A stretch of 63,406 nucleotides of DNA from Pseudomonadota bacterium (GTDB lineage: Bacteria; Pseudomonadota; Gammaproteobacteria; Halothiobacillales; Halothiobacillaceae). The stretch spans positions 1-63,406 of the forward strand of contig JAJYPA010000006.1 in NCBI GenBank assembly GCA_021795795.1, given 5' to 3'. A program made the position numbers and the translations under genes. Below the pieces are notes generated by a model that saw only the letters and a list, made by a program, of their open reading frames with translations, was not told the DNA's origin and ran no database searches. Shown here piece after piece: positions 45,230-52,712 of this stretch. Each line of letters opens with the position of its first letter. Position 1 is the first letter of the stretch.

Positions 45230-45291
45230 GGAAATAACTCCTGAAATTTGTGGCTAACCTGGGTTGGTGCAAGCCAACCCAGGCAGTGGCA

Positions 45292-46713
45292 TTACTTGTG
45301 GGCAACGTCCAGTTTGTCGACGGTGTCGAATTCAAACTTGATCTCTTTCCATGTTTCCATGGCGATCTTCAGTTCTGGGCTGCTCTTGGCAGCTTTTTCC
45401 AGAACGGCCTTGCCTTCTTTTTCGATCTGAACGCCTTCGTTACGTGCTTCGACGCAAGCTTCCAGCGCAACACGGTTTGCAGCCGCGCCAGCAGCGTTGC
45501 CCCAAGGGTGACCCAATGTGCCGCCACCGAACTGCAGAACAGAGTCGTCACCGAAGATGTTCACGAGTGCCGGCATGTGCCATACATGGATACCGCCCGA
45601 TGCAACCGGGAATACGCCTGGCATTGAGCCCCAGTCCTGATCGAAGAAAATGCCACGTGAACGATCTTCCTTAACAAAGCCGTCGCGCATGATATCGATC
45701 CAGCCCAGAGTGGCTTCGCGGTCGCCTTCCAACTTACCGACTACGGTACCGGAGTGCAGGTGGTCACCACCAGACAGACGCAGTACTTTGGTCAGCACAC
45801 GGAAGTGGATACCGTGGTGCGGGTTGCGGTCGAGCACGGCGTGCATCGCACGGTGGATGTGCAGCAGCATGCCATTATCACGGCACCAGTTGGCCAGACC
45901 TGTGTTCGCAGTCAAACCGCCGGTCAGGTAGTCGTGCATGATGATCGGCGCGCCGATTTCTTTCGCGTATTCCGCACGCTTGTACATTTCTTCCGGTGTC
46001 GGCGCGGTCACGTTCAGGTAAGAACCCTTGCGTTCGCCTGTTTCAGCTTCGGCCTTCAGGATGCCTTCCATCACGAAGTCGAAGCGATCACGCCAGCGCA
46101 TGAACGGTTGGCTGTTGACGTTCTCGTCGTCTTTTGCGAAGTCCAGACCACCGCGAAGCACTTCGTATACGGCACGGCCATAATTCTTGGCGGACAAGCC
46201 CAGTTTAGGCTTGATGGTGCAGCCCAGCATTGGACGGCCGTACTTGTTCATTTTGTCGCGCTCGACCTGAATACCGTTTGGCGGGCCACCGCAGGTTTTG
46301 ATGTAGGCGATCGGGAAGCGAACGTCTTCCAGACGCAGGGCGCGCAGTGCCTTGAAGCCGAATACGTTACCAACCAAAGAGGTCAGTACGTTCACCATCG
46401 AACCTTCTTCGAACAGGTCGATGGGGTAGGCAACGAATGCGTAGAAGCAAGTGTCGTCGCCCGGTACGTCTTCGATGTGATACGCCCGGCCTTTGTAGTA
46501 GTCAAGGTCGGTCAAAAGGTCGGTCCATACGGTGGTCCAGGTGCCGGTTGATGATTCTGCCGCTACAGCAGCTGCCACTTCTTCACGGTCAATACCCGGT
46601 TGTGGGGTGATCTTGAAGCACGCCAGGATATCGGTATCCAGTGGGGTGTATTCGGGCATCCAATAGGTTTGCCGGTATTCTTTAACACCAGCGTTGTACT
46701 TTTTAACTGCCAT
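45292..46713 (-). CDS. cbbL: RuBisCO large subunit, form IA
   Basis: Fixes CO2 onto ribulose 1,5-bisphosphate, the key step of the Calvin cycle. The 473-residue length is typical of form [21 protein letters not shown] holds an active-site lysine. The carbamylated lysine is in [15 protein letters not shown] (about residue 194). Loop 6 is [15 protein letters not shown], and HIHRAMHAV contains an active-site histidine. The cbbLSQO order points to a Form IAq enzyme, usually used at moderate to high CO2. GGAGGAACTC precedes the ATG. Confidence 0.97.
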   Translation of the reverse strand: MAVKKYNAGVKEYRQTYWMPEYTPLDTDILACFKITPQPGIDREEVAAAVAAESSTGTWTTVWTDLLTDLDYYKGRAYHIEDVPGDDTCFYAFVAYPIDLFEEGSMVNVLTSLVGNVFGFKALRALRLEDVRFPIAYIKTCGGPPNGIQVERDKMNKYGRPMLGCTIKPKLGLSAKNYGRAVYEVLRGGLDFAKDDENVNSQPFMRWRDRFDFVMEGILKAEAETGERKGSYLNVTAPTPEEMYKRAEYAKEIGAPIIMHDYLTGGLTANTGLANWCRDNGMLLHIHRAMHAVLDRNPHHGIHFRVLTKVLRLSGGDHLHSGTVVGKLEGDREATLGWIDIMRDGFVKEDRSRGIFFDQDWGSMPGVFPVASGGIHVWHMPALVNIFGDDSVLQFGGGTLGHPWGNAAGAAANRVALEACVEARNEGVQIEKEGKAVLEKAAKSSPELKIAMETWKEIKFEFDTVDKLDVAHK

Positions 46714-46959
46714 GAGTTCCTCCGGTAAAGGGGTCGGTTTGCGCGAAATGCCCCAGCGGCCTGACGCGTGGAATGCATAATGCCGAGTCTATATCATCAA
46801 TAACAGTCGATATTTTCTATTTTAGAGATAGATATAAATCTATGTATTGTAGCGGGGGGGTGTCGGTAGGCGTACTGCCGTATTCCTGTACGGATGAAGC
46901 AGTTGCAACCGCATATCTGTTGAGACGGGGTCTGTCGGTAACCCAAGACAAGGGTATCG
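46714..46959 (-). promoter_or_regulatory. cbbL upstream region with a perfect 6-4-6 palindrome
   Basis: This AT-rich gap ahead of cbbL contains ATAGAT-ATAA-ATCTAT at 46828-46843, a perfect dyad that could bind a regulator. It lies about 115 bases upstream of the cbbL start. I cannot place -35 and -10 boxes with confidence; TTGATG and TATGCA occur on the minus strand but are poorly spaced. The palindrome does not fit a strict T-N11-A LysR core, so CbbR binding is uncertain. A divergent cbbR, normally found here, is absent. Confidence 0.4.
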
Positions 46960-47300
46960 AGCATCGCTTAAGCCCACCAAACTCTCCGCAGACCAACGGC
47001 ATGGTGGTACCCGAGGGCCAAACCCCGAAGGGGCTTGTGGCAGGGATGCCACAAGGGAACGAGAGGAGGGACCAGCGTTTTAACGGGCGCATCAGTGAGT
47101 TGTTGCAACAAACCCACATCTCTTTGGTCGAGCTTGAAACCAGGCCTATGGGTTATGCTGATGCGAATATTCACCGCATCCCACAACGGGCGCTGAATCA
47201 CCAAACTCCTAACTAATCCTTAAATACGTAGCAGGACAAATGCCCTGATTTGTTTGTTTCAAAGGTTAATGATCAGACGGGTCTCGACAGAGGTGGGTGA
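46960..47300 (+). pseudogene. Relic of an IS481-family transposase
   Basis: The plus-strand reading gives GIEHRLSPPNSPQTNGMV, then RFNGRISELLQ, IPQRALNHQTPN and after two stop codons PDLFVSKVNDQTGLD. Together these are the last third of an IS481-type DDE transposase (GIEHRLTKPxxPQTNGMVERFNGR is the standard form). Stops at 47214 and 47229, loss of the whole N-terminal two thirds and an internal palindromic insertion show it is dead. No terminal inverted repeats are evident. It sits where cbbR would be expected and runs straight into a photolyase relic. Confidence 0.8.
47007..47074. repeat. Palindromic insertion within the transposase relic
   Basis: The reading NGMV-ERFNGR of IS481 transposases is interrupted here by 22 extra codons, kept in frame. 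The insert holds the stem CTTGTGGCA / TGCCACAAG around GGGA (47034-47055) and a shorter CCCC/GGGG stem before it. The TTG-GGCA-GG-ATGCC form of the main stem is like the TTGGGGCA hairpin of the 52368-52516 element, so the two may be related small repeats. Confidence 0.6.
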
Positions 47301-47480
47301 TCCGGCTTGTCCGTTCACCACCTTGTGTTGGGCGTTTTTCGATCAACAAGAACAGCGTTTTACCAAGTATCCCAGACTGGGTATCCCAGACTGGCGTTTC
47401 AAGTAAAAAAGCAAAACTACAAAACACGGGATGAATGTGCCGCAATCCGTGCTCAGGCACGAAGACTCAAGAATGGGACG
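47293..47480 (+). pseudogene. C-terminal relic of an Fe-S photolyase gene
   Basis: Translation gives VGDPACPFTTLCWAFFDQQ, then RFTKYPRL, and after a shift of frame YPRLAFQVKKQNYK and IRAQARRLK. This matches the end of the intact photolyase at 13270-14811 (AKACPFTTLYWDFLDRHEKR, HPRLALQVKNL, IRAQAARHL), including the last cluster cysteine. The frameshift comes from a 14-base tandem duplication, TATCCCAGACTGGG, at about 47369-47396. Upstream of 47290 the gene is replaced by the transposase relic, so an IS481-type insertion followed by deletion is likely. Confidence 0.75.
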
Positions 47481-47999
47481 TTATTTGGTTACTGTTTCAG
47501 TTGGGTTGATCAAGTGCCGATTCAAATCACTGGCAAACAAAGTCGCCAGCACCCCATAACTGGTCGCGTTTGGATTGACGGGCGGGGCCACGCCCGCGTC
47601 AAGCGCTTGCTGCCAGCGACCGGCGCACAGGCACCAAAAATCGCCCGGTTTTAATCCCGGGAATCGGTATTCCGGCCTCGGTGTGATCAGATCATTCCCC
47701 TGACTCAAGGTATAGTTTAAGAACGCTTCAGTCATTTGTGCGCACACACCGTGCATGCCCAGATCCGCAATGGATAAACGGCAAAAACCGCTGCGGTCGG
47801 CACCGGCGCCCAAGGCTATGGAGCAAGGCGTTAATGGTTGTCCATAAACATTTTGTTCAAACGCTTTGTTTGAATAAGTATCGGGTGGCACTACAGGTTG
47901 GGTAATTGGTTGAGCACTCATGGCAATAGGAACTTCCCATATTAAATTAAGGCCTGCCAACAAACCGGCCGCAAGTAAAAACGTCAATCGAATCGTCAT
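47481..47999 (-). CDS. Exported DUF2237 protein
   Basis: DUF2237 proteins are small Cys-rich proteins of unknown function. The domain is clear: NVYGQPLTPCSIALGAGADR (about residues 50-69), GMHGVCAQMTEAFLNYTLSQ, FPGLKPGDFWCLCAGRW and ALDAGVAPPV. Unlike the usual cytosolic form of about 125 residues, this one of 172 has an added N-terminal signal (TIRLTFLLAAGLLAGLNLI). It should therefore act outside the cytoplasm. Its start overlaps the glutathione-peroxidase stop (ATGA), so the two are translated together. Confidence 0.85.
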   Translation of the reverse strand: MTIRLTFLLAAGLLAGLNLIWEVPIAMSAQPITQPVVPPDTYSNKAFEQNVYGQPLTPCSIALGAGADRSGFCRLSIADLGMHGVCAQMTEAFLNYTLSQGNDLITPRPEYRFPGLKPGDFWCLCAGRWQQALDAGVAPPVNPNATSYGVLATLFASDLNRHLINPTETVTK

Positions 48000-48553
48000 G
48001 AGGCCTTCGCCGCAAGTGCTTTTTCGATGATGGGTTGGAGCGCCTCGGGTGTGGCGGAGGAACCATAACTGCCAATCAATTCACCATCTCGGCCAACCAA
48101 ATATTTATGAAAATTCCAAGTGGGATAATCACCACCAGCAGCGCTGGCCAAAGTTTTGAAGAGTGGATCAGCATCATCTCTTCTGACTTTACTTTTGGCG
48201 AACATCGGGAATTTGACGCCATAAGTGAGTTCACAGAAATCCTTGATCTGTTTTTCATCTTTGGGATCTTGCGCAAAATCGTTGGACGGAAAGCCCAAAA
48301 CCGCAAATCCCTGATCTTTGTATTGCGCGTACAGTTGCTCCAAGCCTTTGAATTGCGGCGTAAAGCCGCAATAGGACGCGGTATTGACCACGAGCACCAC
48401 ATCACCGGCGTAGGTTTTACATAGATTCACTTCCTTATCGTCATCGAGTGTGCGAACCGTAAAATCAAGCAGCGGGCAAGATTGCGCCCAGGTAGGTATT
48501 GAAAGACTAAGGGCACCTAGTGCACAGCTTTGCAAAAAATGACGTCGTTTCAT
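47996..48553 (-). CDS. Exported glutathione-peroxidase-family protein
   Basis: Thiol peroxidase of 185 residues. The peroxidatic cysteine is in VNTASYCGFTPQFKGLEQLY (about residues 55-74), the second motif is VLGFPSNDF, and the third, with the catalytic Trp and Asn, is TWNFHKYLVGRDGELIG. The N-terminus, MKRRHFLQSCALGALSLSI, is a signal with two arginines in a Tat-like setting. ATG at 48553 follows AGGGAGATCAGCCA; an upstream frame without a site is not used. Together with the exported DUF2237 gene it suggests a periplasmic peroxide-defence pair. Confidence 0.9.
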   Translation of the reverse strand: MKRRHFLQSCALGALSLSIPTWAQSCPLLDFTVRTLDDDKEVNLCKTYAGDVVLVVNTASYCGFTPQFKGLEQLYAQYKDQGFAVLGFPSNDFAQDPKDEKQIKDFCELTYGVKFPMFAKSKVRRDDADPLFKTLASAAGGDYPTWNFHKYLVGRDGELIGSYGSSATPEALQPIIEKALAAKAS

Positions 48554-48628
48554 TGGCTGATCTCCCTTAAGCAGACATAAGCAATCTAAAAAGTGCGGAT
48601 TGGACTCGGTGGCACCGTTCGCGTCGGT

Positions 48629-48658
48629 GCTATACAAATCCTATACAAGAATAGATCA
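48629..48658 (-). promoter_or_regulatory. Possible ECF-type promoter of the peroxidase gene
   Basis: On the minus strand TGATCT is followed after 18 bases by TATAGC, about 75 bases ahead of the ATG. TGATC-type -35 boxes are used by the RpoE-ChrR singlet-oxygen system of some proteobacteria. The -10 box fits poorly, so this is only a candidate. Confidence 0.25.
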
Positions 48659-48667
48659 GTTTGTGAC

Positions 48668-50170
48668 TTATAACAGGCGGCTGAAAGAGCTATTTAAGCC
48701 GCCTGTTATTGGAACGGCATCAAAGAACGTTTGTACTTCGTCGAGCGAGTAATCGTGTGAAGGCAAGACGATCAGGTTGGCGGGGTTCAGGTGGCGCAAC
48801 AGAATCTGGTAGGTATCGCGATCAAACGCCGGTTGGGGCTGTTTGCTTAGTTCAAGGAGATTGGTGGCGTTCTCAGCCGAGCCCCAATGCACCCATTGAT
48901 CAATCAGATGAAGCACGGATTTCGTATCGGCTGATGATTCACGCACGAGGATAGGGCCATTAAACGGCCAACGCTTGATGCGTAAGCCCTCAAGCGCCGT
49001 GGCCAAGCGCAGATCGTGTTGCAACGGGGATTCTATGCCCACACAGGCACCGCGGCAGCGTTTGAGTTGATGCGAAAAGCACGGACCGGAGCCGCTTTGT
49101 AACCCCAGACGAATATCACATAAGCCGTGTTCTTTCGCCAACGTTTGCAATTTAAGTTTTGCTTGAGCCGCACTTTGAAAGGTGCCATAACAGCCTTCGA
49201 TCGCCACGTTCTCCCCCCGCAGGATGCGGGGCGGTTTGTTCACACCAAATTGCCAGAACAGCGTGCAGAGTTCACGCCTGCGCCGCAGCCGGCGGTTCAG
49301 CACGGGGCTTAAGGTTTTGATTAATCGCGATTCAAGCAACAGGGCAGATAGCTCGCCCGGCGTTTCAATCCATTCGATGTGCCGCGCTTCCTGAGCCAAT
49401 CGCATTTCTTTTTGCTGGCGATGATCGTTGCGAAAATGATCCAGCACGCGCTGACGAAGATGAATGCTTTTACCGATATAAAGCGGGAGTTGCCCTTCGC
49501 CATAAATCAGATAAACCCCCGGTGTATTGGGGATTTCACCCAGGCGCTCGGGCGGCAAATGCGGCGGCAGGCTCGGCTGTTGGCGTTGCGCGCGACAGGC
49601 GGCGAGCACGTCATCCAGCCGATCTTGCACCAAGGTGGTGATGAAATCAGCCACCACCTGCGCATCGCCCAAGGCGCGGTGGCGCGCCGAACATGTTAGC
49701 CCAACCCGTGCCATCACCGAATCGAGGTTGTGCCGCCGATCTTGCGGGAATAATTGGCGAGAAAGCTTGACGCTGCACAGTACGCGCGGGTTAAAGCGTA
49801 TGCCCTCCCGGCGAAACGCCTGTTTGAGGAAACCCAGATCAAACCGTGCGTTATGCGCAATGAGAATATGGTTTTCGAGCTTTTCAATCAGGGCCGTGGC
49901 CAGTGACGAAAAACGGGGTTGATGGGCGACCATCGCATTGCTGATGCCGGTTAATCGGGTAATGTGCGGCGGGATGGTGCAGCCGGGGTTAATGAGTTGC
50001 GACCATGTGCTTTGGCTGCCATCGGGATGAATAAACACCACGCCGATTTCAGTGATGCGATCGCGTTCGGTATGGCCACCCGTGGTTTCAAGATCAAGGC
50101 ACGCCAAGGGTTGGCCTAAGCCTGCGACCAGCTGGGCTAAAAATCCATCGGCTCTTGCTGGGGTATTCAT
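48668..50170 (-). CDS. DnaQ-like exonuclease fused to a GIY-YIG nuclease (Cho/UvrC-like)
   Basis: Two nuclease modules in 500 residues. Residues 20-185 are a DEDDh 3'-5' exonuclease: CLDLETTGGHTERDRITEIG, IAHNARFDLGFLKQ and HRALGDAQVVADFI. From about 210, PNTPGVYLIYGEGQLPLYIG and KSIHLRQRVLDHF form a GIY-YIG domain like those of UvrC and Cho, which nick DNA 3' of lesions. The C-terminal 230 residues resemble the Cho extension, including four cysteines. Such fusions occur in several lineages. The setting beside cryptochrome DASH suggests repair of light damage. Confidence 0.85.
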   Translation of the reverse strand: MNTPARADGFLAQLVAGLGQPLACLDLETTGGHTERDRITEIGVVFIHPDGSQSTWSQLINPGCTIPPHITRLTGISNAMVAHQPRFSSLATALIEKLENHILIAHNARFDLGFLKQAFRREGIRFNPRVLCSVKLSRQLFPQDRRHNLDSVMARVGLTCSARHRALGDAQVVADFITTLVQDRLDDVLAACRAQRQQPSLPPHLPPERLGEIPNTPGVYLIYGEGQLPLYIGKSIHLRQRVLDHFRNDHRQQKEMRLAQEARHIEWIETPGELSALLLESRLIKTLSPVLNRRLRRRRELCTLFWQFGVNKPPRILRGENVAIEGCYGTFQSAAQAKLKLQTLAKEHGLCDIRLGLQSGSGPCFSHQLKRCRGACVGIESPLQHDLRLATALEGLRIKRWPFNGPILVRESSADTKSVLHLIDQWVHWGSAENATNLLELSKQPQPAFDRDTYQILLRHLNPANLIVLPSHDYSLDEVQTFFDAVPITGGLNSSFSRLL

Positions 50171-50197
50171 AATGCGTTCAGCCCAAACCCGTTTAAG

Positions 50198-51523
50198 TTA
50201 TGCCCAAAGCGCACGGTAATGCCCCTGCGGGTCGTAATCGTTGGCTTGTTTATCGGGATTGAAGCGGCGGCTACCGCGTGGATCGGTGCCGTAACCGGCC
50301 AAGTAGAGCCAGTTGCCCTGATTGCTGCACACATCGTAATCCACCAGTTGTGATTCAAACCAAGCCGCCCCCGCACGCCAATCGCAGCCTAAATCGTGAA
50401 TTAAATAACTGGCCACCACTTGCCGCATGCGATTGGATAAATAACCGGTGTGCGCCAGTTCGGTCATGGCCGCATCGATAAAGGCATGGCCTGTTTCGGC
50501 ATTCATCCAAAGCGTAAATTGAGCCGAATCATGCACAGGAGCCGGGCGATGCGGCGCTAGCCCGCAAGCACGATATAACCGCGGGCCGTATTTGAGATGA
50601 AGAAACCGAAAATAATCTCGCCATAACAGCTCAAACCACAGCCAATAGCTGCCCTCGTTAGCCCCCTGTTCGCGTTCAAACTGCTGCAATGCCGCATAAA
50701 TTTGCCGCGCACTGAGGACGCCTAAAGCCAAATACGGCGACCATTTGCTCGAATAATCTACCCCAATGAGCTGATTGCGCGTCGCTTTGTAGGTATGCGG
50801 TAAACGGCGAGCGAAATACTGCGCCAAATGCGCCTGGGCACGGGCTTCATCCACCCGGCAAGTCGCGTCAAAATAGGGGAATGCACTGTGCGGATCGCCC
50901 GCCCCCACCGGCGCCGTTGGCATCAGTTCCTGTGCGATACCAACGGCATCCTGAGCCTGCAGGGGTTCTGCCACCAAATCAGGCCAAGCAGGGAGGATCT
51001 CTGGTGCCGCACAAGGCTTGTTTACCGATATACCGGCTTTCACAATCTGCGTGCGAAAGCGGGTGAATATATCCGGCAAGTCGCTTAACGCAAATGGCAA
51101 GGCATCGGGTGCGATCATCGAAGATTGCCAGCGGGTGTGCAGCTTCACCCCCACCGGCTCAAGCGCTTGGCTTAAGGCATAAACCTCGGTGCGTTCCTCG
51201 GGCGCGGCGATGTCTTCAACCCAAACAGCATCCACCGCAAAGCGTTGAGCCAGCGCGGTAATGATGGCCACCGGCTGCCCCTGGCTATAGTACAAACGAC
51301 TTCCGCGAGATCGAAGCGATTGATCAAGGCCGCGCAACGCCGAGGCAAGCACCGCGTGGCGATGCGCACCCATGCGCGCGAATCCCCAAGCAGTATTTTG
51401 CTCGAGCTGTTCATCGTGAATGTACACAGGCAAGAGCCGGTCGGCTGTGGCGCAGGCTTCAGTGAAACAGGGGTTGTCGGCCAAACGCAAATCGTTTCGG
51501 AACCAGTACAAAATTGTGTGCAC
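50198..51523 (-). CDS. Cryptochrome DASH
   Basis: FAD- and folate-binding member of the photolyase/cryptochrome family, 441 residues. The antenna domain opens TILYWFRNDLRLADNPCF. The FAD-binding part has YKATRNQLIGVDYSSKWSPY, LGVLSARQIYAAL, LWFELLWRDYFRFLHLKYG and GYLSNRMRQVVASYLIHDLG, then WRAGAAWFESQLVDYDVCSN. DASH proteins repair dimers in single-stranded or looped DNA. It is followed by the exonuclease/GIY-YIG gene and preceded by CIA30, all on the minus strand, so a shared transcript is likely. Confidence 0.93.
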   Translation of the reverse strand: MHTILYWFRNDLRLADNPCFTEACATADRLLPVYIHDEQLEQNTAWGFARMGAHRHAVLASALRGLDQSLRSRGSRLYYSQGQPVAIITALAQRFAVDAVWVEDIAAPEERTEVYALSQALEPVGVKLHTRWQSSMIAPDALPFALSDLPDIFTRFRTQIVKAGISVNKPCAAPEILPAWPDLVAEPLQAQDAVGIAQELMPTAPVGAGDPHSAFPYFDATCRVDEARAQAHLAQYFARRLPHTYKATRNQLIGVDYSSKWSPYLALGVLSARQIYAALQQFEREQGANEGSYWLWFELLWRDYFRFLHLKYGPRLYRACGLAPHRPAPVHDSAQFTLWMNAETGHAFIDAAMTELAHTGYLSNRMRQVVASYLIHDLGCDWRAGAAWFESQLVDYDVCSNQGNWLYLAGYGTDPRGSRRFNPDKQANDYDPQGHYRALWA

Positions 51524-51548
51524 AGACTAAACCCAAAAATTAACTGGA

Positions 51549-52073
51549 TTATTGCGCATAAAATCCCATTTCGCCCACACAGACATTCGCCGAAAACGCA
51601 CGACCAATCGCCACAATCGCAATTTTTTTTAATGCTTGCGGTCGAAACTGAAGCGAGGTTTTGTACGGCGCAAATTCATCAAAAGAAAAATAGTGGTATT
51701 GCGGTTGCTGGCTGGCGACAAACGTTTGCCGATAGGATTGCCAAGGCAACCAAAGTGAACGAGTGCGAAGGTGTATGTTATAGGATTCGCCATTACCCCA
51801 TGCGCGAACATAAATGCCCGTGTGCTTGGCAATTTCGTTTAAATCCGAGCGTGTAACGGGCCATTTTATTTGAATAAACCCACCTCGATTTTCCAGCGAA
51901 ACCTGCCCACGTAGACACACCCCAAGGATATCAGCTTGATCAGGTGGGCCCATCTGGGCGACAGATACCCCACCCATCACGCGATCATCGGCCGTTTGCC
52001 AGTGATTTGGCAGGTTGACGTCATCGGTACGGAATAGTGGGTAATGCATCAAATGGGAGTTGTTAACATTCAT
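51549..52073 (-). CDS. CIA30-family protein
   Basis: NADH:ubiquinone oxidoreductase intermediate-associated protein 30 domain, 174 residues, a galactose-binding-like beta sandwich. The signature WQTADDRVMGGVSVAQMG (about residues 25-42) is present, as are GFIQIKWPVT and YFSFDEFAPYKTS. In eukaryotes CIA30 assists complex I; bacterial members are often next to photolyase and cryptochrome genes and their role is unknown. It is 25 bases upstream of the DASH gene. Confidence 0.88.
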   Translation of the reverse strand: MNVNNSHLMHYPLFRTDDVNLPNHWQTADDRVMGGVSVAQMGPPDQADILGVCLRGQVSLENRGGFIQIKWPVTRSDLNEIAKHTGIYVRAWGNGESYNIHLRTRSLWLPWQSYRQTFVASQQPQYHYFSFDEFAPYKTSLQFRPQALKKIAIVAIGRAFSANVCVGEMGFYAQ

Positions 52074-52142
52074 ATTAATACCGCTACGTGAATGAACCGA
52101 TCTATGTCATATGGTTGGCTGATTTGACCAAAGGAGAATCGC

Positions 52143-52229
52143 ATGCTTGTTTGGCATTTGGTTGGCGAAATTTTTACTGATCTTAGTATCAAATTTTTAA
52201 TCTTACTCATCCTGCCAAAAGATCATTAG
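52143..52229 (+). CDS. Possible 28-residue hydrophobic peptide
   Basis: A short frame (MLVWHLVGEIFTDLSIKF and on to LLILPKDH) has a strong AAAGGAG at perfect distance. It is mostly hydrophobic and could be a one-helix membrane peptide, or the truncated start of a lost gene. It lies in the gap divergent from CIA30. The rest of 52074-52288 shows nothing I can identify. Confidence 0.3.
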   Translation: MLVWHLVGEIFTDLSIKFLILLILPKDH

Positions 52230-52288
52230 TGGGCTACTCTCTTTTCGGACTATTGATTCTTGACTCTGACGCTTTAGGTGGTCTGAAG

Positions 52289-52686
52289 ATGCCCGGATTT
52301 CCACTTACTCCATTACATGCAGACTTGTTGCGACCTGCTGTGTTGGATATGGCTGAATTGCCTTAGGGAAGCGCTGATTTATTCAGTGCTTCCCGCTTGG
52401 GGCAGGATGCCCCAACACGAACAAAGACGTCAGTCTTTGATTCGTGAGAGCCATCGCGGGCGTGTACCGCGATGAGCGAGCTGATTTATTCCAAGGATGG
52501 AATAAATCAGCATTTACTTAGGTTTCATCGCCAGAACTGACCGTAATACTCAAATTGATTGAGCGTGTAGGCGGCGGTGGTAGCCGCCTGACCAGATTGG
52601 TGAAATATGCTCCAGGCGCCGCGCGTTTTGCTATTCATGCCCAACACAGTCGGAAAGAGCTGCTGTTTAAATATTTGTTTTATTAA
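52289..52686 (+). pseudogene. Relic of a ChrR-like cupin protein
   Basis: Before the inserted repeat the reading is LHADLLRPAVLDMAELP; after it comes VSSPELTVILKLIERVGGGG, then SRLTRLVKYAPGA and RFAIHAQHSRKELL. Joined across one CTTAGG, these give the start of a ChrR/cupin family protein (LHADLxRPAVVDTxxLPWVSSP...GxxTSLVRYAPGxxFPxHxHxxGEE). A TAG stands where the conserved Trp is expected, the metal-binding His-rich strand is damaged and the rest of the cupin is lost. ChrR is the anti-sigma partner of RpoE in photo-oxidative stress, which fits its place between CIA30/DASH and the nitroreductase. Other cupins share this pattern. Confidence 0.6.
52368..52516. mobile_element. 149-bp palindrome-rich MITE-like element
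   Basis: The element carries five stem-loops in a row: GGGAAGC with GCTTCCC (52366-52394), TTGGGGCA with TGCCCCAA (52397-52415), ACGAA-AAAGAC with GTCTTT-TTCGT (52417-52445), CATCGCGG with CCGCGATG (52452-52474) and CTGATTTATTCCA with TGGAATAAATCAG (52481-52510). Its ends share the inverted string GCTGATTTATTC. CTTAGG stands directly on both sides (52362-52367, 52517-52522), like a target-site duplication. It splits the cupin relic. It encodes nothing and would need a transposase in trans. Confidence 0.7.
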
Positions 52687-52712
52687 GTTTTTTAATTGCT
52701 CAGGAGTTTGTG

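Noticed and set aside
46714..46880. CbbR (LysR) T-N11-A operator
   Set aside because: The only strong dyad has a 12-base T-to-A gap, so I list it as an unassigned palindrome.
46773..46959. Start of a longer protein ahead of the transposase relic
   Set aside because: The first 60 residues match nothing and begin inside the cbbL leader; only the part after about 46960 is recognisable.
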